Assembly (NCBI GenBank): GCA_033964015.1
Contig: CM066914.1
Span: forward strand, 20,681,023-20,745,022
Reading direction: 5' to 3'
DNA length: 64,000 bases
DNA from: Scolanthus callimorphus
Taxonomy: Eukaryota > Cnidaria > Anthozoa > Actiniaria > Edwardsiidae
The number at the start of each line of letters is the position of its first letter. The first letter of the stretch is position 1. The notes beneath the pieces are model-generated. The model made no database searches and was not told the origin of the DNA. It saw only the letters and a list, made by a program, of their open reading frames with translations. A program made the translations under genes and the position numbers. Positions 53,436 through 64,000 of this stretch are shown piece after piece.

Positions 53436-56400
53436 CCTGTGGAGGGAGGGTAGGAAGCATGCGCATAGGTGATAGATTGGTATGGTTACCATTCTCGTAC
53501 CCAGAGCTCCTGCCTCGTCACCAGGGAGAGGCTCTGGTGTCAGGAGAGGAGACGAACCAGGGGAGCTCTGAGGACGGCTATGGTGACAGCCACTGACGCA
53601 TGCGTAAAAGAAAAATTGCCTACACTTCTATGCCTCACAATTACTTGTGAGCGTAAAGTCGAAGACAGGTTCAAAAGACGACGAATTGTGGTGTTTTTAG
53701 CCAGTTACGTTTCTGCAATCACGTTCTCGTGTCTCTCCCAATTAAGTCATAGGAAGTCGTAGAAAGTTGTTCTCTACGTGACCGTTTATATGAAAAAGTA
53801 ACTTGTGTTGGATCCAGGGTACGACATTACTTTCTTCGAGAGGTGCCCTTCGCGCAAAAAATAAATAAATAAAAGTCTGGTCGCCGAATTTATTGCATTT
53901 TCAGGTATTTTGTGCCTTTTTCTTATACCCCTACTACTGTATGTAGGGGTATTAAGAAAAGTAGTAGGGGTAAGAAAAAGGCACAAAAAACACCCAAGGC
54001 AATGGAATCGCTCCTGGAGATGTGACATGATTTTATTTCAATATTTACATTTAGTATAACTTTTACAGCGAAACTTTGCATGTTTCTTTAACAATACCAC
54101 ACACACGACTGAGCATGGTTCGAAAGTGTCGGCGGAGGTAGTCTCTAAACAGAACGGGCACACGCCTTGTAACTCTTTTCTATCGAGTAAAGACCAGCAG
54201 TTCGGTTCAGCTAGGAGAGACATTAAAAATAATACATTGGATTCGAAGGGCTGTATTGAAAAGACATGACATGCACTAGATAGCATGTAACTTAAAGTGC
54301 TTATGGAGTTTTTCGAAAAAGTCATTAATCAGTATTTCCGTAAATTTTCAGCGTTCCTGTGGGCCCAGTGACTAGGAACTGCTGGATCGAGGGCTAGCAG
54401 GGAAATGGAGGCTCTTAAAACGATTATATTATAAAAGAAGGATGATGAACTCTGGAAAGCTTTTCACACACGAGGGAAAATAAGACTCTCTTTATTTTTC
54501 AGTCGGTATCCATCAAATCGCGCGCTAATTTCTGTGAAGTTTATGCTGTTTCAGTGAAAGCAAAAAAATAAAAAATATATTTACCGGCTTGGGGTCGGTC
54601 CAGATCGTGAAATACCGTGACCTCGGCCTTAAAATACTGACCTCGACCTCGGTCTCGGTCAGTATTTTCAAGACCTCGGTCACGGTATTTCACGATCCGG
54701 ACTCCCAGCCGCCGGTAAAAAACATATAGACTAGACGAAATATCAGAAAATTGCAATATTTAAGCGCATAAGGCATTTTTGAAGCTTTTGCTGTATGCAA
54801 ATAGCTTCTTAGTCGTCACCCTCGGACTATGTCTGTATCCATCCGGTCAATAGATGGTTCTCCATGAAAGTCACCGTTAATGTATCTAACATCCCTCCCC
54901 TCCCTGCTTATTAGTGCTCTCCCACTTATTTCATGTGAGTGCTACAGTGTATTTGGAATTGACCTTTCCAGTTGACTTTTATGACTTTGCTACCGACAGG
55001 GGGGGATCGCCAAACCATTGTTTTCGGGTCCATGCAACGACCTTTGAACCCTAACCATCCTCCCCTGGCTACGGACATGACTTACCTCCCCTCTCGGTAT
55101 ATCTCCCCACCAACCCCTCCCTTGGCAGCCACTTGTTCGACATTGGGTATCCTGTGTCTTGTCCCTTCTAAGCGGCAGACCTCTGCCAAATATATATAGG
55201 TCACATAGGCCAATCAGTCGTCCATGTGGGACGCGAATTTCTTCTTGGAGGTGATGTGAATTGAGCATGCTCGGTATCACGTCATACATGCCCACCATCG
55301 TGTATCATTTAGAATATTTCCATTACGACAAATAAATAAGTATGCTAAGGTAGAAAAACTTAAACAATATCAAAGTTGCCACTGAGCATGCGCAATATGT
55401 TTTCTTAATTTTATTGCTACAAGAGATCAAATTCACGCTGGAGTGCATGAAAATAAACCCTTTCCTCAGTTTTGTGCTGCATATTTTCTACGTCGTGCTG
55501 TTTTGTTCCAATCACCTATTTACGAGGTGGACGTGTGCGAGTTGTCAATGCGAGTCATGTTAATCGAGCGTGGAATACAGCAAACGCCGGTCGATTCGAA
55601 ATTGACAAGAGACTCTCAGTAAAAGTACAAGACAGAGACAAATATGGATGAAACGGATGAAACTGAAAGGTGAAAAGACCTTAAAGGTGAGAAATGGGAA
55701 AGAACAAGTCCAAGAAATGAGTCCCGAGTTCGAAGTCTTATCGAATATTCGAGCAAGACGTATAAGTAAATAAAACGATCCCCTATGTCACGTAATCTCC
55801 TCGATTGCTCATCGGTAGAATTCCCGCTCTGCAAACGGAAGGTCCGGGGTTCGAATACCGGGATGTCAAGGTTTGAAAAAAAAAATTTTGCGTTTTTCTC
55901 AAAGAATAAAACCTTTCCTCGGTCTTGTGCTGCAAATTTTCGACGTCGTACTGCTTTGTTCAATCACCTAATTTACGAGGTGGATGTTTGCGAGTTTTGT
56001 CAGTGATGATGCGATCGAGTCATATAATCGAGCGTGGAATTCAGCAAACGCCGGTCAAAATTGACAAAAGTACAAGACATAGATAAATATGGATGAAACT
56101 GAAAGGTGAAAAGACCTTAAAGGTGAGAAATGGGAAAGAACAAGTCAAGAAATGAGTCCCGAGTTCGAAGTCTTATCGAATATTCGAGCAAGACATATCA
56201 CAGGCTCCCCAGGATATCATTGAGCGAACTCCAGAGTTGATAGTTTGCAGTTTTCTTGTGTCGCTGTGTGAAGTTTGACTGAGTTCGATAAGGCGCTAAA
56301 ATGAAAGTACCTACGAAAAATCCTCGCGGGGGAGGCTCTGGTGACAGCAATTGACGCATGCGCGAGATTTGATACAGAGCCGCTGAGAGAAACACCTTTC

Positions 56401-56560
56401 TGCACATGCCCAACGTTTTAAAATCAGCGAAGGCCCTCAAATGGATGTCCCCAGAGCCTCCCCTGCGAGCAGACGAGCCGGGGAGCTCTGGGTTCGAGAA
56501 TGGTACACGGCCAGTCCGTCCCACCCTGTAGGACATCAGCAAATAGCTTCCCGTACGCAC
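53436..56560. other. Repeat-rich region without a convincing gene
   Basis: Contains a MITE fragment at 53490-53610 and a hairpin at 53918-53997 (GTGCCTTTTTCTTA against TAAGAAAAAGGCAC around CCCCTACTAC). It also has a GACCTCGGTC family copy at 54497-54740, the duplicated segment 55450-56200 and a MITE copy at 56325-56503. The 95-codon frame complementary to 54325-54038 has several cysteines but no domain I recognise. Confidence 0.45.
55450..56200. repeat. Direct duplication flanking a tRNA-like SINE head
   Basis: About 55455-55765 and 55905-56195 are direct repeats (shared TTGTGCTGCA, CAAACGCCGGTC, GAAAGGTGAAAAGACCTT). Between them, 55799-55866 reads like a tRNA: D-arm TTGCTCATCGGTAGAATTC, an anticodon-like loop CTGCAAA and T-arm GGGGTTCGAATACC. 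The anticodon stem pairs poorly, so I call it a SINE-type tRNA relic and not a tRNA gene. Confidence 0.55.
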
Positions 56561-57239
56561 TGCGTACCTATTTTTTAGTAAAAGCTGGCAACAAGAGTTT
56601 TCTTATGTAATTTTTCACGCTGAATCCGAATTTCTTGTTGCCATCCCTGACTTTGCAATTAATGGGTAAAAATGACGTCATCATGGTTGACAGCTGTTCG
56701 CGAACCCTTAAAATAGTTTTGTCGCTATATTTCAAATTCGAAACGAATATTTAACTTGAACAGGATAGTTTAGAATGTTCTATACGAAAAATTGTCGTAT
56801 TATTCGGATATGGCGCTGCTGTGATATTCAAAATGGAGGATCCAAGATGGCCGCCATATCGTCAAATTTGATTTTTAGAAACTATCAGTCTGGTAGTCAA
56901 AAAAGACATGGAAATAAATACCTGACAATGAATTCAAGGTATCACAGTATGAAATGCAGTGCTGCTGGTCGAATGAAGCCATATTAAATATAAAAGGCAA
57001 ATCAATATGAAAAGGTGAATCAGATTCACACCGCACTTGATTTGCGATCTAAACGATATCACCATTTTTCGATGATCATCCTCAGTCCCGGGAACAAAGT
57101 CCTTATATCAAAAGCTCGTTCAAAACGATCATGCAATCAGCTGCCCCCGTGGCATAATCGAAAAATAGCTGAAACCTCAGGACCAGCAGAAAACCTCAAA
57201 AGGAAACCTGAGTTAGGCGCGATATCGACACATTATCAT

Positions 57240-57905
57240 GTATCGGATATTTAGATATAGATATTATCATATAATTATCACTTGATAATGATACTAGATA
57301 TCTAACTAGATTACCTCCCTCTCCTTTCCTGAGCCCTTGATATTGCGATATTATCTGATATTATCTAGATATCTAACTAGATTACCTCCGTTCCTATGCT
57401 GGACCCCACGATATTGCGATATTATCAGATATTATCATCTTAGATTCTAATAGATATCTATTTAGATACCCTCTCTTCCTATGCTGGACCCCACGATATT
57501 GCGATATTATCAGATATTATCTTCTTAGATTCTAATATATATCTAACTAGACTACTCCCTTCCTATGCTGGAAACCCACGATATTGTGATATTATCAGAT
57601 ATTATCACCTTAGATTCTAATAGACATCTAACTAGATTACCTCCCTTCCTATGCTGGACCACACGATATTGCGATATTATCAGAATTATCATCTTAGATT
57701 CTAATAGATATCATTTAGATACCCTCCGTTCCTATGCTGAACCCCACGATTTGCGATATTATCAGATATTATCTTCCTAGAATCTACTAGATATCTATTT
57801 AGATACCATGAGATACCCTCCGTTCCTATGCTGAACCCCACGATATTGCGATATTATTGATATTATGTTATTAGAATCTACTAGATATCTATTTAGATAC
57901 CCTCC
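57240..57905. repeat. ~85-bp satellite with GATATTATCAGATATTATC
   Basis: Seven to eight units, each with GGACCCCACGATATTGCGAT, ATTATCAGATATTATC and AGATATCTATTTAGATACC, and CCTTCCTATGCTGG at the boundary. Units differ mostly by single-base losses. Confidence 0.88.
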
Positions 57906-57954
57906 CTCTATATTGGATGCCAAGAAATTGTCATATTAACAGATGTTATTTTAA

Positions 57955-58805
57955 CAACAATTATAGAACGAAGCAATGTGGAAAAGAGGGACCTATGGAA
58001 ATAAAACCTTTGTAGAACGAAGGCAATGTGGAAATGATGGACCAATTGGGAATAAAGCATTTGTAGAACGAAGCAATGTGGAAGTGAGGCACCTATGGAA
58101 ATTAAACATTTGTAGAACGAAGCAATGTGGGCATGAGGGGCCAATTGGGAATAAAGCATTTGTAGAACGAAGCAATGTGGAAGAGGACGGCACCTATGGA
58201 AATTAAACATTTGTAGAACGAAGCAATGTGGACATGAGGGGCCAATGGGGAATAAAGCATTTGTAGAACGAAGCAATGTGGAAGTGAGGCACCTATGGAA
58301 ATTAAACATTTGTAGAACGAAGCAATGTTGAAATGAGGGGCCAATTGGAATAAAGCATTTGTAGAACGAAGCAATGTGGAAGTGAGGGACCCATGGAAAT
58401 TAAACATTTGTAGAACGAAGCAATGTGGAAATGAGGGACCAATTGGGAATAAAGCATTTGTAGAACGAGCAATGTGGAAGTGAGGCACCTATGGAAATTA
58501 AACATTGTAGAACGAAGCAATGTTGAAATGAGGGGCAATTGGGAATAAAGCATTTGTAGAACGAAGCAATGTGGAAGTGAGGGACCCATGGAAATTAAAC
58601 ATTTGTAGAACGAAGCAATGTGGAAATGAGGGACCAATTGGGAATAAAGCATTTGTAGAACGCAGCAATGTGGAAGTGAGGGACCTATGGAAATTAAACA
58701 TTTGTAGAACGAAGCAATGTGGACATGAGGGACCAATTTGGAATAAAGCATTTGTAGAACGAAGCAATGTTGAAATGTAGGACCCACGTAAATAAACCAT
58801 TTGTA
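57955..58805. repeat. ~58-bp alternating (A/B) satellite
   Basis: About 15 units sharing ATTTGTAGAACGAAGCAATG. Two types alternate: A with GGACCTATGGAAATTAAAC and B with GGACCAATTGGGAATAAAGC, so the real period is a ~116-bp dimer. Open frames of up to 171 codons on the minus strand arise from the repeat. Confidence 0.92.
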
Positions 58806-59439
58806 GAATGGTAGCAATGTGGCAGTTTATCTGCATTGCGACGGTCAATACATTGTTGATCTTTGACAAGTAGTTTTTGAATGTGCCTTTGCTGGTGGAT
58901 CACGTGACCAAAGTTAAGCCTTTGTATTCATAACATCGATGCACCGCCCAAATATGGTCAACTCCAATGCTTGTCTTCTGCATATGACATATTTAGCCTG
59001 TTCTGTCATATATCTGTCATTTGTGTGAAATTCGTAAAAAGTTTGCAATAGTATAACTTTATTCGGTTCTCGTCGTCTAAATCTCAGACGATATTCGCAA
59101 TTTCGCAGTGATAATGGTAAAATATTTGCTTAATGAAAAATGATAGTACATTAGCAAAGGCAGCTTGATTTAGGGGCCGGCCATTTAACTTTTGAGGATG
59201 GGTAAGCTTTTTGGGGATAGTCGTTTAAGTATATACCAAAACAGTAGATTAAAATAAGGATTTAAGCAATTGAAAACGAGACGCCATATTTTTTAGATTT
59301 TTCCAACACAGTATAATATGAACCAATCACTGGAACCAATTCACTGGAGCGCGTGAAAAACGGGCCTCTCGCCTGATTCTACCTATTATTATTCTGGATA
59401 CCACAAATCAGTCTATAGTACACCAAATTCGATTACATT

Positions 59440-60300
59440 TGATTGTAATCTGACTTATTTACAGCCATTCTTGAAAGCACGATATATGGGTCTTTTTAAT
59501 ACTTCACATTGAGAAGTCAAATTTTCACCCAAATACTATGCCTTCAAGAAATGCTGTAAAGCAGCGAGTTTTCACTCAACCTAGGTACACTTAGCGTAGT
59601 GATCAATGGAGGATAGTCATTGAACAATTTGTATCAACCGTTGCTAGGCGCTGTATCTATGGCAACAGACAGAGACTTAAAATCGAGGAAAAACGCTCTT
59701 TTATTTCGAAATGTTCGCAAAATTGGTCGTATTTGAACTAGTTGTCGGACAAACTGGCATACATGAGTACAAATTTTACGTAGGGATCATTGGCCGGTTT
59801 TTTCTTTGCGACCACCAAATTTGACGGAGTTCAGGTAATCTGACTGATCTACAGCCATTCTTGAAAGCAGGATACATGGGTCTTTTTAGCACTTCACATT
59901 GACAAGTCAAATTTTTACCCAAATACCGCGCCTTCAAGAAATGCTGTAAAGCAGCGAGTTTTCACTCAACGTAGCTCAAACTTTTTGTAGTTATCAACGA
60001 ATGATAGTCATTGATCAATCTTTATTATCCGTTGCTAGGCGCTGTAACTAGTATCTATGGCAACAGACAGAGACTCAAAGTAGGGGAAAAGTGCGCTTTT
60101 AATTTCGAATTTTAGCAAAATTGGCCGTGTTTGGGACTTATTATCGGACCAACTGGCAGACATATAAGCAAACATTTTATGAAGAGATCATTGACAGGTA
60201 TCAGTCTATAGGTACACTAAATTTGAAGTCATTTAAGTGTAATCTGACTGATTTACAGATTGATGACTATATATTGGTCTTTTTGACTTTTTTGATACTT
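59440..60300. repeat. Tandem repeat of ~390 bp, two copies plus a fragment
   Basis: Units start near 59450 and 59838 with TTACAGCCATTCTTGAAAGC-like phrases and share AAGAAATGCTGTAAAGCAGC and CGTTGCTAGGCGCTGTA. A third partial copy begins near 60240. Identity by eye is about 85%. Confidence 0.8.
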
Positions 60301-60314
60301 TAAATGAAAAGTGA

Positions 60315-61215
60315 ACCTTATAACCTATGATATTATCGAAAAATATCTGATAATATCTGTCTTAAATCAACTATTTGATAAACATACGTTAATAGATAAC
60401 AGATAATTATCAAGTAAATATCGGATAAACAAAAACTACCGGTTGCAAGGTTAAAATATAAATATCAGTTATTAGAATAACTATTAGTTATTATTCCATT
60501 CATCTTTTTAGTTCAACCCTCACAACCTATGATATTATTGAATAAATATCTGATAATATCTTCCTTAAATGAAGTATCTGATAAACATCCGATAATAGAC
60601 AAAAATATAATTATCAAGTAAATATCGGATAAACGAAAAACTATCAGTTGCAAGGTGAAAATATCCGATAAATATCAGTTACTAGATTTCCATTCATGTT
60701 CAACCCTTGCAACCTATGATATTATCGAATAAATATCTGATAATATCTTCCTTAAATCAAGTATATGATAAACATCCGATAATAGACAAAATATAATTAT
60801 CAAGTAAATATCGGATAAACGAAAAGTATCAGTTGCAAGGTGAAAATATCCGATAAATATCAATTACTAGATTTCCATTCATCTTTATAGTTCAAATCTC
60901 ACAACTATGATATTATCGAATAAATATCTGATAATATCTTCTTAAAATCAAGTATCTGATAAACATCCGATAATAGACACAAACATATAATTATCAAGTA
61001 AATATCGGATAAACGAAAAACTATCAGTTGCAAGGTGAAAATATCCGATAAATATCAGTTACTAGATTTCCATTCATCTTTATGAGTTCAACTCTCACAA
61101 CCTATGATATATTGAATAAATATCTGATAATATCTTCCTTAAATGAAGTATCTGATAAACATCCGATAATAGACAAAGATAATTATCAAGTAATATCGGA
61201 TAAACGAAAAACTGT
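60315..61215. repeat. ~180-200-bp satellite with ATCGGATAAAC
   Basis: About five units with ATAAATATCTGATAATATCT, AAACATCCGATAATAGAC, AATTATCAAGTAAATATCGG and CAGTTGCAAGGTGAAAATAT. AT-rich, with units differing by scattered one-base deletions. It shares the GATAATATC theme with the 57.2-kb array. Confidence 0.9.
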
Positions 61216-62778
61216 ACGACATCGCGCCTGTATGGGAAACCTCAGACAAGAAAGGGGTTGGAATAGGAAAGGGCTTTCAAGCATAGAGAGGAAAGCTACC
61301 CGAAGACAAATTAAAGTCTTACATTCGCTACTTTGCTTATAAGTTCAAAGTTGCTACCACCAGGCTATAAAAAAAATTCGGAAAAGGCTGGAGCAACGCC
61401 TAAATTGCATAGAATGATTTCCACCTTTATCCCTGCTTTTTCTTATCATTATTATTCCTGTGTGTGTAAGAGGAATATTCTGCATGCATTTAAAACAATA
61501 GTCGTAGATGTAGTTGACTCAGTGATAGGCTTTGAATCAATAGTCACAGTGAGAACGTTTACAGTAGGGACGACTAACTTGCTATACTTTTGTGGATTGC
61601 GCTTCCTACCTAATTTCACTAACAACAATCATATATTTACCTATATATTATTCTCTCCACCATAATCGTCAGTTGCTACTTTTTATGTATTGCAGAATCG
61701 TTTAAGTTTTGTCTTTATTTTTTTTTAAGTTTAGCCTTTGAACGTGATGGCCTCAAACATGCAATCAACAGATATCCAAAATGGCGGCACGGCGGCCATC
61801 TTGGATCCGCCATTTTGGATGACGTTCTACGCCCTTCAATCACCCTATCCCATAATATAGAGACATTTTTTGAATATCACATTGCCACTTATACATTTGA
61901 ATTTCACTGGCCGTTACCACTGTAGCATTGCTACGCGACCTCAAAATTCAATGTTGCGATGGGCAATTGGCGATTTTTAGCCGTCAATCAATTCCAAAAC
62001 GTTGGATTCGGCTACTTCAGAGGGTCGACATTGATTGCAAAATCAACAAAAATGGTTTTAGCTATCATTGGTTTCCTTTACTCGAAGGTTAACTTTCTGG
62101 TTCAAGAAAATTGACATTACAATTTTCTTGCGTAAAATCGCAATCGCCCGACAGTGAATTTTGAGGTCGCGTAGCAATGCATACAGTGGTAAAATTTGAA
62201 AAGAAAATCGGCAAAAATTCATTGTAGAGGTTTGTGTGACAGCTGTCAATCATGACGTCATTTCATCTTAAAATGCAAAATCTGCGTTGGCAACAAAAAA
62301 ATTCGGATTCAGCGTAAAATTTCGCATAAGATGGCGCTTTTACTAAAAAAATGCCTCATGAAGTACCATTTTCCGAAAGTTCGTCTAGTCTAATATATGT
62401 TTTGCAGTCTAATATATGTTTTGCAGGAGCTGGGAATACATTGAACTCGTGTCAAATTAAAAATGCCTCCACTCAAGTCATGACGCATCTTAGGTAAACA
62501 AGAATCAATTGGCGTTCGTAAATTATAATTTCGCTTGCTTGTTTCTTGTCGAATATATAGAATTCTGAGAGTTTTTATTTTACATGTAAAAGACTACAGA
62601 AAGCGAGGAACTGGCTAACATTGTAGCAGTGAAGAAAGAAGTGAGCACATGCATTTGTCACACAACACAGTGCCACGATGAAAGTGTCACTCCACATTGA
62701 CAGACCTCAAAACGAAACTAAAATATATGTAAAATCATGCCTAAACTATCAATGAAATCTCCAAATAAATATCCTTAC

Positions 62779-63318
62779 CTGTTTTAATAGCTCGAAATTC
62801 GCCTAGCCGTTCCTTCTGCTCTGCAGTATTCTTCAAAACAACTGGCTTGGAAAGCATCGACGAAAAGTCGTCGCTACTTGGTCTTTCAATAGTGTGATAT
62901 TTAACCGAAGATATCCAATCTCCTTCAACATATAAAACATTGTTTTCAAATTAGAATAAGAAGTTCCACAGTCCAGCTCCCCTAGCTTGCGAATGTGAGG
63001 CAAAACAGAGTCGTGGTAGGGATTTAGTTTTGGCAGCTTACAGGCAAGGCGTTCAGCCTTTGTTTCCCCATTTTTTGGTCCCCCAAGGTGGTCGACGAAC
63101 TTCAAAAGAATCGTAGTATTCGCATCCGAATTTCCAGTCACACCAACACGTAATCCAAGTTTGTTCTTTGCCTTTAGTTGAAGAAAATATTGACTCCACA
63201 TAACGAATACAACAGCGAAAATAACCAAGACAACCCGACGGCGAAGTACTCGAAGCAAATTCGCACATAGCTGAAGAAGTAGACTTATACTTCGGTAGCT
63301 TGAAACTCGCTCCATCAT
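62779..63318 (-). CDS. First exon of a type II membrane protein, DUF229-like
   Basis: From ATG at 63318 the exon encodes a short basic cytoplasmic tail, a membrane segment (VLRRRVVLVIFAVVFVMWSQ, about residues 24-45) and a luminal stem. Then comes ACKLPKLNPYHDSVLPHIRK with LGELDC, the C-x-P-x-L-x-P...LDC pattern that opens DUF229 (PF02995)-type proteins. After KTMFY the better protein reading is one frame over: VEGDWISSVKYHTIERPSSD and EQKERLGEFRAIKTG up to the donor GTAAGG (62778). This implies a missing base near 62932. Unshifted, the frame stops at 62833. The remaining exons lie to the left and were not found. Function is unknown. Confidence 0.55.
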
Positions 63319-64000
63319 TCCTTATGTAAGAAATTGTGAAGTTCTTGTTTAGAAGAGACAATTCCCAACCGATTAGCAAGTAGCATGTGGTGGTCCGTGA
63401 GATATTCTCGTCTCCATATTTCAGTTTCAGTGTTGGTGCAGGCGTGTTGACCTAAACCTACTATCAATACCAACATCAAGGGACGCTGGGACAATAAACG
63501 GTTTTGGAGAAAACCTACATAAGATCATAAGTTTGAGTTTACTGATTTAAAAGTCCCATTTCAATCCTCGCATACGTTTGTTAAGGAAACGAGCTTGTGA
63601 AACTGACCTTACCCTTTGCTTAACACCCGCTTAACAGAGGCCCCACCGTCAGTTAATGATTAATTATAGCATTAAATTATTCTATTCTTACAAAGTTCGT
63701 GACACGCATTATTTTTTAGTCACGAACTCAAACGGGATGCCACGCATGTACCATTTTTCTAAAATACAGTTACACGTTGTTATTTGTTGAGAATGAAGTG
63801 TAGAGAACGGGGGGGTGTATTAATTAAGCAATAAAAGTACTTTCCGCGTGCTCTCTGCTTTCTTACAAACACGAGGGGGATGTTGGGAGAACTATGGAAG
63901 CTTGTAAGGGCCATCCTACAATCCTCATTTCCCAGTCCTCAGATCCTCAAATATCCTAAATCCCAGGATCCTGAATCCGTGGCACAAACCGGCAGTTCTA
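63319..64000. other. Upstream region of the DUF229-like gene, nothing recognised
   Basis: AT-rich unique-looking sequence that should hold the promoter of the minus-strand gene starting at 63318. I see no TATA box I would trust, no repeat and no coding exon. Confidence 0.4.

Larger units (their letters stand above)
56569..62357. mobile_element. 5.8-kb block bounded by inverted repeats and filled with satellites
   Basis: The left end at about 56570-56700 (TTTTTTAGTAAAAGC, CACGCTGAATCCGAATTT, TTGTTGCCA, TGACGTCATCATGGTTGACA) and the right end at about 62225-62357, read inverted, carry the same landmarks in the same order. Further in, AAAATGGxGGATCCAAGATGG-like phrases near 56830 and 61780 are also inverted. 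Between lie four tandem arrays. I see no transposase, so this is either a large non-autonomous element or two separate insertions of one element in opposite directions. Confidence 0.55.

Noticed and set aside
55799..55866. Functional tRNA gene
   Set aside because: The T- and D-arm consensus is present, but the anticodon stem does not pair properly and I cannot build an acceptor stem. A SINE relic fits better.
58302..58817. 171-codon and neighbouring open frames on the minus strand
   Set aside because: They are translations of the ~58-bp A/B satellite, so the apparent repeat protein is a by-product of unit composition.
57240..61215. Possible CRISPR array because of regularly spaced repeats
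   Set aside because: Units are contiguous tandem repeats without unique spacers, and the window is eukaryotic with spliced genes.

Overview
The window looks like metazoan nuclear DNA. Protein-coding exons with GT-AG borders are scattered among inverted-repeat transposons, SINE/LINE fragments, minisatellites and G/C homopolymer runs. Gene content (prohibitin, RPS26, a doublecortin-like kinase, a DEAH-box helicase close to DHX30, SGxCLH-type lectin exons) and the repeat style suggest a marine invertebrate, most likely an anthozoan cnidarian. That placement is an inference; no species-diagnostic gene is present.

Layout: (1) 1-3739, minus strand: 5' half of a prohibitin gene (three exons) running off the left edge. 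(2) 7288-16018, plus strand: two tandem RPS26 genes. Copy B (13.86-15.97 kb) looks intact. Copy A (7.37-11.24 kb) lacks the pyrimidine tract at the presumed start of transcription, has a changed poly(A) signal and has introns inflated by foldback elements. (3) 20159-25821, minus strand: a doublecortin-like kinase whose kinase-coding half is duplicated in tandem. The splice sites and phases of the second copy allow one transcript encoding DCX-DCX-kinase-kinase. (4) 28479-51611, minus strand: 19 exons of a DHX30-like DEVH-box RNA helicase, from just before motif II to the C-terminus, cut at its 5' side by a 100-N gap. Its introns hold tandem arrays, several of them built from the gene's own exon/splice-site sequence. 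(5) 52146-53432, minus strand: two exons of secreted lectin-like protein(s). (6) 56.57-62.36 kb: a repeat-rich block bounded by inverted repeats and holding four satellite arrays. (7) 62779-63318, minus strand: first exon of a type II membrane protein resembling the DUF229 family.

Two themes matter for interpretation. First, coding exons of the helicase, lectin, membrane protein and second DCLK copy carry isolated single-base indels, nearly all deletions. The satellite units show the same kind of single-base losses. This favours residual assembly error over true pseudogenes, although prohibitin, RPS26 and the first DCLK exons are clean. Second, duplication is pervasive at every scale: whole genes (RPS26), half genes (DCLK), exon edges (helicase) and transposons nested in transposons.
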